A stretch of 34,362 nucleotides of DNA from Planctomycetota bacterium (GTDB taxonomy: Bacteria > Planctomycetota > PUPC01 > JACPCR01): contig JAQBXN010000096.1 in assembly GCA_027625095.1 (NCBI GenBank), forward strand, positions 1-34,362. Direction: 5' to 3'. This document shows positions 16,462 to 23,297 of this stretch, piece after piece. The position numbers and the translations under genes are program-made. Positions within the stretch are counted from its first letter, which is position 1. Every line of letters starts with the position of its first letter. Under the pieces are notes generated by a model. The model saw only the letters and a list, made by a program, of their open reading frames with translations, made no database searches and was not told the origin of the DNA.

Positions 16462-18576
16462 TCACCCGACCGGGGTACTTCGATTAGCCATGTAGCATTC
16501 CATGGCGGCGATCATCAGAACCAGGAACAGCATATTGCCCCACAATTCAACCCCCTCGCGGTGTCGCCGAAGGAGATCTGGCAGCTTCTGATCTTCGGCT
16601 ACAAATGTTGTTCGGCCTGGAACAAGGTCTTCAAGGCCCTTCTGGGCAACGGGAGTAATGTCAGATTCGGCTGGATCGATGTTCACCGCAAAGACGTCCT
16701 GTTCCAAACCATCGGGCCGATATATGTCGACGAGGTAATAACCTGATTGTTCCGTCTCGCGGAAAGTTGTTTCCGCCTTCTCCTGTCCCATGGCGACGAG
16801 CCGATGGGTTTGCTTGCCTGAACGATCTATGGAAATGGGGACCCTGGCATCTCTGAAGTCGTAGGAAAAAGGTACTTCCTGACCAACGAGAAATTCTCGG
16901 GAGCTCATCTTCGAAGGACTAAGGTAATCGACGAGCTGCTGTATGAAAGGCAGATAGGTGGTCCGCCTTGGAAAATCCGACCAGTCCGCATCACACTTGC
17001 TGGCGAAGATGATGACCTTGCCTCGGCCAAGTTCGAATTCCACCAATGCGGGCGAACCGTCGTCGAATGTGGCAAGGGTCCTGGCTGCAACTTTGGAGTC
17101 CACTTCAAGCTTCCAAAATTCCCTGAACTGCGCCTGCGAGAGGTTGCCGGTCTCGCCTTGTTGAAACCGGCGAAACAGAGGGTGATTGAGATCAATGCTC
17201 TGAAGGGCGTATCCGCTTCTTTCATTTCTTGCGGCAATGCGGCCTTTGAATTCGATTGGGAATAACGCGCTGCCGGCATAAAGGGGAGAGAGCGGCTGGA
17301 CACGTTCTCCAAGGAACAGGGCCGCGCTTGCGCCCTTCTCGACGGCCATTTCCAGGGCTTTGAGAGTCTCCGGATCGATTTCAGGAACATTCGCGAACAT
17401 GAACACCGCGAAGGATTCCATGTTCACCTTCGGGAGGTCGGCGGCGGTAACGACCACGGGCTTGATCGCTCCGCTGCCGGCGTGCGGAGTCAAGGCCATC
17501 TTCAGGTAAAAAGTCTCCGCCAGAGGCCCCAGGCTGGGGTCTCCACCATCTACAACAAGGATGGACAGTGCCTCATTGATGGTGATTGGAAGATAACGGT
17601 AGTTGTCTTCGGTAAGCGGGTCCTCGTCCTGTAAAGAGATTTTTGCGTAGTGCCGTCCCGCCTGTTCGAACTCATGCGTAAAACTTACATTTTGTGCTTC
17701 GTTCGGCTTCAGCCGGACCTGCTTCTTGGATTTTCTTTTTCCGTCAATTTCGAGAATGGCCGTTTCAGTCGTGGCCTTGTCCCCGCGATTGTGTATGCGG
17801 GCGCTGATTGTGATGGGCCGGTTGGCCAGGGGAAAGGGCTCGATCAATTGAATGGATTCCACAGCGGTATTCTCGCCGCGTGTCTTCACGGTTGGAATGA
17901 CGTAAACGGAAACCCGCTGATCGTTGCTTCGGATTCGCTCGAGAATATCGGGGTGGTTCAGGTTTGACGTCTGGAAGTCGCTGATGACGTGAATCTCGCG
18001 AATCGCGCCGGTGGCGGAATTCATCATGTCGAGAGAAGTCTGCAGGTCTTCCAGGATGCTGGTGCTGCTCAAAGTCAGCTTCACCTCTTGAAGCTGATTC
18101 CTGGCCTTTTCGACGGTTGCCTCATCCCAGCTTGGCTGAGATTTTTCCGTCCGGTTCGATGTCAGAATGATCGCGCGGTCATTTTCAGCAAGAGTATTCA
18201 GGATTGATTCGGCCATCGAAACGGCCTGCTCGAAGAGGTTAGTATCACCTTCCCGATATCCCATGCTGCAAGAATTATCGAGGAGGATGACCACGTCTGT
18301 CTCCGAGCCAGCGCCAAGGATGCTCCCCTTGGAATGCTTCAACAGCGGCTTGGATGCGGCCAGCACAAGAAACAGGATCAAGAGGCAGCGCAGCAGTAAG
18401 GTCAGCAGCTCCTGGATACGTTTTATCCCTGCCCGTTCTCGAACGCTCGCCTCAAGAAACACAATGCTGCTGAAAGAAATGACCTTCGCCCTGTGGCGAG
18501 AGATCACGTGAATCCCAATGGGGATCAGTACTGCAGACAGCGCGAGTAAGAGGAGAGGATTGTAAAAATGGAACAT
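16462..18576 (-). CDS. BatA-like VWA membrane protein
   Basis: A 704-residue protein. It begins with the BatA N-terminal signature, a membrane helix of type FYNPLLLLAL-IPIGIHVISR (about 5-25), and has a second helix at about 56-75. A VWA domain follows with MIDAS residues Asp100-x-Ser102-x-Ser104 (LLDNSCSMG). Beta-rich domains come next (about 240-320 CARDB-like, then a domain with LVVDGGDPS). A helix near the C-terminus (MLFLVLMIAAMECYM) returns to the membrane. The extent makes it longer than classical BatA (about 330 residues) and like the planctomycete versions. It lies 30 bases downstream of DUF58. MoxR-type ATPases are thought to act on such VWA proteins. Confidence 0.88.
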   Translation of the reverse strand: MFHFYNPLLLLALSAVLIPIGIHVISRHRAKVISFSSIVFLEASVRERAGIKRIQELLTLLLRCLLILFLVLAASKPLLKHSKGSILGAGSETDVVILLDNSCSMGYREGDTNLFEQAVSMAESILNTLAENDRAIILTSNRTEKSQPSWDEATVEKARNQLQEVKLTLSSTSILEDLQTSLDMMNSATGAIREIHVISDFQTSNLNHPDILERIRSNDQRVSVYVIPTVKTRGENTAVESIQLIEPFPLANRPITISARIHNRGDKATTETAILEIDGKRKSKKQVRLKPNEAQNVSFTHEFEQAGRHYAKISLQDEDPLTEDNYRYLPITINEALSILVVDGGDPSLGPLAETFYLKMALTPHAGSGAIKPVVVTAADLPKVNMESFAVFMFANVPEIDPETLKALEMAVEKGASAALFLGERVQPLSPLYAGSALFPIEFKGRIAARNERSGYALQSIDLNHPLFRRFQQGETGNLSQAQFREFWKLEVDSKVAARTLATFDDGSPALVEFELGRGKVIIFASKCDADWSDFPRRTTYLPFIQQLVDYLSPSKMSSREFLVGQEVPFSYDFRDARVPISIDRSGKQTHRLVAMGQEKAETTFRETEQSGYYLVDIYRPDGLEQDVFAVNIDPAESDITPVAQKGLEDLVPGRTTFVAEDQKLPDLLRRHREGVELWGNMLFLVLMIAAMECYMANRSTPVG

Positions 18577-18606
18577 AGGAATGTTAGACCTGATGAACGG
18601 ACAGTT

Positions 18607-19521
18607 TCATCCACTCATCCTCTTCCGCCGGGAGAGATAGGCCATCAGACTGCGGTCGTATGGAACTGAAGTATCGAGCACGACGTAGTCCATTCGCTGT
18701 TCCGAGGCGAACTTACGGTATCGGCTCTGGAATGCCTGGATTCTCTCAATGTAGGTGCGGCGGAAGAAAGCCGGATCGAGGGGCAACTGCCGGCCGGTTT
18801 CCATATCTTCAAATGTTGCGTAGTCCTGGTACTCGAACTCCAGTTCCTGCTTGTCGAAGATGTGGAAGATGAGCACCTCGTGTTTCTTGTGACGAAAATG
18901 CTGGAGTGCGGGAAGAATCTCTGCCGGGTCGCCCAGCAAATCACTGAGCACGATGATGAGCGCGCGGCGCTTAATGTTCTCGGCGAGGTCGTGAAATGTC
19001 TGGCTGATATTCGATGGCTCACCGGCCTCGATGCCTTCCATCTCTTCCAGGATAGCCCTGAGTTGGGTGGGCCGGCTGCGGGGTGGAAGAAGGCGGCGGA
19101 TCTTAGAATCAAAGGTCACCAGACCCGCACCGTCACGCTGCTGGATCATCAGGTAGGACAAAGCTGCGGCCAGGTAGCTGGAGTATTCAAGCTTGGTGAC
19201 TGCACCAGACCCGAAGCCCATGCTGGCGCTTTTGTCCAGGAGGATATAAGCCTTGACATTTGTCTCTTCTTCGTATTGCTTGATGAAGAAATGATCTGTC
19301 CGGGCGTAGACGGTCCAATCCAGGTACCGCAAATCGTCCCCCGCCACGTATTGGCGATGCTCGGCAAACTCGACGCTGAATCCTTTGTGTGGACTGCGGT
19401 GCATTCCGCTGATGAACCCCTCGACGACCAACCGGCTTACGAGACCAAGGTTGGAAAGTTTGGCCACCGTTTCAGGCTCGAGATATTTGAAGCTGGGCTG
19501 GTTTGGTAAATTAGCCATCAT
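18607..19521 (-). CDS. DUF58 domain protein
   Basis: A 304-residue soluble protein. The DUF58 hallmark GDDLRYLDWTVYARTD is at 61-76. A VWA-like fold with Asp96-x-Ser98-x-Ser100 (LLDKSASMG) follows. DUF58 proteins almost always sit next to MoxR ATPases and are probably their adaptors or targets; the molecular role is not settled. The start ATG (19521-19519) overlaps the MoxR stop by four bases (ATGA), so the two are coupled. A second ATG one codon later is equally possible. Confidence 0.93.
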   Translation of the reverse strand: MMANLPNQPSFKYLEPETVAKLSNLGLVSRLVVEGFISGMHRSPHKGFSVEFAEHRQYVAGDDLRYLDWTVYARTDHFFIKQYEEETNVKAYILLDKSASMGFGSGAVTKLEYSSYLAAALSYLMIQQRDGAGLVTFDSKIRRLLPPRSRPTQLRAILEEMEGIEAGEPSNISQTFHDLAENIKRRALIIVLSDLLGDPAEILPALQHFRHKKHEVLIFHIFDKQELEFEYQDYATFEDMETGRQLPLDPAFFRRTYIERIQAFQSRYRKFASEQRMDYVVLDTSVPYDRSLMAYLSRRKRMSG

Positions 19522-20549
19522 GCACTCGCTGCTTCGGGTGGCCTTACTGTTTCAAGCAGACGATTGATGATCTCGTCCGTGCCGATGCCCTCGGCTTCCG
19601 CATTGAAATTCAGGCCGATGCGATGGCGCATGACTGGATGAGCAATGGCCGAGACGTCTTCGGGTGAGACGTTCAGGCGGCCGTGGGTGAGAGCCCGCGC
19701 CTTGGCGCCGACGATGAGATATTGCCCGGCACGTGGCCCTGCCCCCCAACTGATGTATTCCTTGACGAAGTCCGGCGCGTCCTCCCGTCCCGGCCTGGTG
19801 GCCCGTACCAGATTCTGGACGTAACTCAGGAGGTAGTCCGACACGGGCACCTGTCGCACGATGGCCTGGAGTTTCAGGATCGTCGGGCCGTCGATCACAG
19901 GATTCACATGCTCTTCCGCCAGCACAGTGGTCCGCCGATAAATCTCTACTTCTTCATGGTCCTCAGGGTAATCGACCATGATATTGAACATGAACCGGTC
20001 GAGCTGCGCTTCGGGCAGGGGATAAGTGCCTTCCTGCTCAATCGGATTCTGAGTAGCCAGAACGAAGAAGGGCGGCTCAAGAACGAACTGCTCGACGCCC
20101 GAAGTGATATGCAACTCCTGCATGGCTTCAAGGAGAGCGGCCTGTGTCTTTGGGGGCGTACGATTGATCTCATCGGCGAGGACGATGTTTGCAAAGAGTG
20201 GCCCCTTTACAAACACAAACTCTCGCCTGCCCGTCGTGTGATCTTCTTCGATCACCCGTGTCCCCGTGATGTCCGACGGCATCAAGTCAGGCGTGAACTG
20301 GATCCGGCTGTAATTCAGGTCCAGGGTGGATGCGATGGATTTGACCAGCAAGGTCTTCGCCAGGCCCGGAACGCCAACGAGAAGGCAGTGGCCTTTAGAG
20401 AGGATGGATAACAACACTTCCTCGACCACGTTGTTCTGTCCTACAATAACTTTCCTTAACTCTGCAAGGATTTTGTCCTTGCCCTGCCGGAGGTCTTCTG
20501 CGGCTTGCAGCGCTTCTTCTTCAGTGTGAATATTGGTTGTGTCCGCCAA
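19518..20549 (-). CDS. moxR: MoxR-family AAA+ ATPase
   Basis: A 343-residue AAA+ protein. Walker A is GVPGLAKT (59-66), Walker B VLADEI (123-128), sensor 1 ATQNP (165-169), and the arginine-finger region AQLDRF (181-186). A helical lid domain closes the C-terminus. MoxR ATPases serve as chaperone-like remodelers of metalloenzymes or envelope complexes together with VWA proteins. The start is TTG 20549 with AGGAG seven bases upstream. It leads the DUF58-BatA-VWA-TPR-HEAT series, and its stop overlaps the DUF58 start by four bases. Upstream genes of the wider cluster are separated from it by the plus-strand Uma2/DUF4159 pair, so it probably has its own promoter in the 210-base gap upstream. Confidence 0.95.
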   Translation of the reverse strand: MADTTNIHTEEEALQAAEDLRQGKDKILAELRKVIVGQNNVVEEVLLSILSKGHCLLVGVPGLAKTLLVKSIASTLDLNYSRIQFTPDLMPSDITGTRVIEEDHTTGRREFVFVKGPLFANIVLADEINRTPPKTQAALLEAMQELHITSGVEQFVLEPPFFVLATQNPIEQEGTYPLPEAQLDRFMFNIMVDYPEDHEEVEIYRRTTVLAEEHVNPVIDGPTILKLQAIVRQVPVSDYLLSYVQNLVRATRPGREDAPDFVKEYISWGAGPRAGQYLIVGAKARALTHGRLNVSPEDVSAIAHPVMRHRIGLNFNAEAEGIGTDEIINRLLETVRPPEAASA

Positions 20550-20556
20550 AGAGATA

Positions 20557-20561
20557 CTCCT
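20557..20561 (-). promoter_or_regulatory. Ribosome binding site supporting a TTG start of moxR
   Basis: AGGAG on the minus strand (20561-20557) lies seven bases before TTG 20549. No suitable ATG occurs in this frame before the conserved region, so the TTG start is favoured. Confidence 0.7.
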
Positions 20562-20745
20562 GATATAGAGGGGTGCCCGGAAGGTTTTAGAGGAGCGGAT
20601 TCTAAGGAAGATAAGCAGAGAGACAACGCGACCCGGTGAGGAATGCAGACGGGCGTCAATCAGGCCTATCAGACGGCTTTAGTGTGGTTGTCAACGGACC
20701 GAAGTTGTAGCAACTATCACCTGAGCTTAGAATCTGCTCACCAAC

Positions 20746-20751
20746 AAGGAG
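20746..20751 (+). promoter_or_regulatory. Ribosome binding site fixing the Uma2 gene start
   Basis: AAGGAG at 20746-20751 sits eight bases before ATG 20760. It decides against the longer frame beginning at 20643. Confidence 0.75.
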
Positions 20752-20759
20752 AAATTTTT

Positions 20760-21521
20760 ATGAGTACGACCTCAAGCAAAGGTGCTGAGCTGCATTTTCC
20801 TGAATCCGATGGAACACCCATGGGCGAAACAGAATGGCATATCGATACGATTCTCTCCCTGTTGTCCATATTGAAGACTCACTTTAGAGATGACCCGGAG
20901 TTCTACGTTATAGGCAACATGTTCCTGTATTACGACGAGAAAGATCCTGCAAACAATTGCTGCCCTGACCTCTTCGTCGTTCGCGGCATAGATAAGCATG
21001 TTCGTCGAACCTATAAGATCTGGGAAGAAGGAAAGGGTCCTGATCTCGTGATTGAAGTGACCTCCAAGTCCAGCCGGCTTGAAGACCGGGGAAACAAAAA
21101 GGTTACTTATGCCGAGTTGGGCGTAAGTGAGTACTTCATCTTCGACCCATTGAACGAATACCTGATACCGCCCTTGGTCGGTTTTCGGCTGGAGCAGGGC
21201 GAATACGTTCAAATGGAACCTTCTCAAGGCAGGTTCAGGAGTGACGTGACCGGATTGGAACTGGCAATCGTTGACCGAAAGTTAAGGTTCCTCGATCCTG
21301 CTACAGGCCAGCTTCTTCCCACACACCTGGAGACCACCTTGGCTCAGATTCAGGCCGAAGAGGATCGCGAGCATGCGGAGCAGGCTCAGACGAGGGCTGA
21401 AGAGGATCGCGATGCTGCTGAGGCGGCATTGAAAGAATTACAGTCCAGATCTGACGAAGAGATTGCACGATTGAAGGCCGAGTTGGAAAAGTACAAATCA
21501 TCAAGAATCGACGAAGACTGA
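20760..21521 (+). CDS. Uma2-family putative endonuclease with coiled-coil tail
   Basis: A 253-residue protein. The Uma2 (PF05685, PD-(D/E)xK-like) core spans about 20-190: DLFVV, then PDLVIEVTSKSS carrying the Glu-x-x-x-Lys of the putative active site, and the typical KVTYAELGVSEYFIFDP. The last 60 residues form a charged coiled coil with two copies of an AEEDR unit, encoded by a short DNA repeat (GAAGAGGATCGCGA twice within 21350-21420). Uma2 proteins are common as multi-copy genes in cyanobacteria and planctomycetes. Their substrate and biological role are unknown. It lies 29 bases upstream of the DUF4159 gene, probably in one transcript. Confidence 0.88.
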   Translation: MSTTSSKGAELHFPESDGTPMGETEWHIDTILSLLSILKTHFRDDPEFYVIGNMFLYYDEKDPANNCCPDLFVVRGIDKHVRRTYKIWEEGKGPDLVIEVTSKSSRLEDRGNKKVTYAELGVSEYFIFDPLNEYLIPPLVGFRLEQGEYVQMEPSQGRFRSDVTGLELAIVDRKLRFLDPATGQLLPTHLETTLAQIQAEEDREHAEQAQTRAEEDRDAAEAALKELQSRSDEEIARLKAELEKYKSSRIDED

Positions 21522-21550
21522 CGCTGACTTGAAATAAATCGGAGACTTGG

Positions 21551-23095
21551 ATGAAAAGAAATTTTTGCATATCGCCTGAAATTCTAGGGACAGTTGGCCT
21601 GCTCTTTCTTGCGGTCTCAGTGGCCGGTGCCGAAGCCATGAAGCGGCAGTACTGCGGCCCGCCCCCCCCGGCCCCATCGACGGGCAAGGCAGCCGGTGAA
21701 GGCGCTCCGCCTTTGCCCATCGACCCGGGCATCACTCAGCGGCGTACTGAGAACAAACGCCGACCGACCCCCCCCATCCTGTTCGCCAAGCTCGGCTATG
21801 GAAAACAGATCGAGGCGATGACGCCGAACACCGCCGGGCAGATGGTCAAGATCAATTACTGGGATTGGAATACGGATCAGGCGGACATCCAGACGCTCCT
21901 GACCTATGCCTGCGCTGCTCTTCAGGTGAGATACCACTGGCAGGTTGTTTTCATGGATCGCTTCAATTTCTCCCCGCGCAACGTCCCGTGCATTTACCTG
22001 ACCGGCCATGTGTCCTTCGATTTCAGTGATGAGGAAATCGCGAAATTGAGACGTTACGTCAATGAGGGTGGATTTATCTTCGGCGAAGCCTGCTGCGGCG
22101 ATGAGGAATGGGTTGCCGCATTCAACAAGCTGGTGAAGCGGATGTATCCGGAAAGACCATTCCGTGCGATCCCTGCCGACCATCCCATCTACAATGCGCA
22201 TTTCGCCGTCAACGAGGTGGCCTATACCTCCGAGGTGACAGAGCGGGTGAGCAAGCTCCCCGTGCTTCACGGTCTGAATATCGGCTGCCGTACTGCAATC
22301 ATATTTTCACCCTACGATCTCAAACGGGGATGGCAGGGGGGGAAGGTCCACCCATGGACGCGAGGTATCGCCAACGAGCATGCTCAGAAGATTGGAACGA
22401 ACATCGTGGCTTACATGCTGGCGACTATCGAGCTGGGCGAGCAGATTGCCAAGATAAAAGTGATTCAAGAGAAGACGGGCAGCAAGCCGGGCCGGTTTCC
22501 ATTCGCTCAGATCAAACATTCAGGCGACTGGGACCCGAATCCTTCGGCCGCTTCCGATTTTCTGAAGGAGATCAAAGAGGGCACTTACGCCAACGTGAAT
22601 TTCGACCGTGTTGCGGTCGATCTCAAGGATAAGAAGCTGAGTAACTATCCCTTCCTTTACATGACGGGTCACTTTGATTTTGAGCTGGACTCAGTGGAAA
22701 GGGATGCCCTGCGAAAACATCTTGATTCGGGCGGATTTCTTCTGGTCGACAACTGCTGTGGCCGGGCGCAATTCGACGTTGCTTTCCGCCGAGAGCTGTC
22801 GAAGGTCTTTCCCAATAAGAGGCTCACGGTACTCCCGGAGAAACATCCGATATTTCATACGTTGTTCGATATCCAGAAGGTCGAATACAACGAGAACGTT
22901 CAGTTTCTTCAGCCGGACCTCGACAAACCGAAAGTGGAAGGGTTGGCCATCGGAGACCGGGCTGCTGTGGTTTACTGTAAATACGACCTTGCCAATGGCT
23001 GGGAGAAAACCGCCGATCCCTTTGGCAGCAGTTATTCGCCGCAGGACGCGGTCAAGCTTGGCATGAACATCATCCTTTATGCGATGACGCATTGA
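21551..23095 (+). CDS. Exported tandem DUF4159 protein
   Basis: A 514-residue protein with a signal-like N-terminus (hydrophobic 10-28) and a Pro-rich linker (36-75). Two DUF4159 domains follow, at about 76-295 and 315-513. The copies align by eye: CIYLTGHVSFDFS against FLYMTGHFDFELD, GGFIFGEACCGD against GGFLLVDNCCGR, DHPIYNAHF against KHPIFHTLF, SPYDLKRGWQG against CKYDLANGWEK. DUF4159 has a glutamine-amidotransferase-like fold and unknown activity. It often accompanies MoxR/BatA-type genes, fused or as a neighbour. Here it is on the opposite strand to the rest of the cluster and paired with Uma2. Confidence 0.9.
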   Translation: MKRNFCISPEILGTVGLLFLAVSVAGAEAMKRQYCGPPPPAPSTGKAAGEGAPPLPIDPGITQRRTENKRRPTPPILFAKLGYGKQIEAMTPNTAGQMVKINYWDWNTDQADIQTLLTYACAALQVRYHWQVVFMDRFNFSPRNVPCIYLTGHVSFDFSDEEIAKLRRYVNEGGFIFGEACCGDEEWVAAFNKLVKRMYPERPFRAIPADHPIYNAHFAVNEVAYTSEVTERVSKLPVLHGLNIGCRTAIIFSPYDLKRGWQGGKVHPWTRGIANEHAQKIGTNIVAYMLATIELGEQIAKIKVIQEKTGSKPGRFPFAQIKHSGDWDPNPSAASDFLKEIKEGTYANVNFDRVAVDLKDKKLSNYPFLYMTGHFDFELDSVERDALRKHLDSGGFLLVDNCCGRAQFDVAFRRELSKVFPNKRLTVLPEKHPIFHTLFDIQKVEYNENVQFLQPDLDKPKVEGLAIGDRAAVVYCKYDLANGWEKTADPFGSSYSPQDAVKLGMNIILYAMTH

Positions 23096-23171
23096 GGCTG
23101 CATTCCTCACAAACTGCGATCAGTTTCGCCCTCTCTGAACTTGTCAGCCTGTCTCGGAAGAGCAAGCGAAA

Positions 23172-23236
23172 GCGGTGGCAAGCCACCGCACTCCAAAGGC
23201 GCGTACTTTGGAGTGCTCCGGCTTGCCGGAGCTTTT
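23172..23236 (+). terminator. Three consecutive hairpins ending in TTTT
   Basis: GCGGTGGC/GCCACCGC (23172-23189, loop AA), CACTCCAAAG/CTTTGGAGTG (23189-23215, loop GCGCGTA) and GCTCCGGC/GCCGGAGC (23215-23232, loop TT) follow one another. TTTT comes directly after the last. The third could terminate plus-strand transcription of the DUF4159 gene. The triple is also the dispersed repeat whose false translations contain LECGGLPPL, often seen in planctomycete and verrucomicrobial genomes, so it may be a repeat that happens to terminate. Confidence 0.55.
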
Positions 23237-23297
23237 CTGTATCGTGGGCGGCTTAAAAGGCGGCGTGGCCCCGGGAAAAGAGAACAGACTGGCCACA

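Noticed and set aside
20688..20717. Possible promoter (TTGTCA, then AACTAT) before the Uma2 gene
   Set aside because: Only three of six bases fit the -10 consensus and the spacing needs 18 bases, so it is no better than chance in this region.
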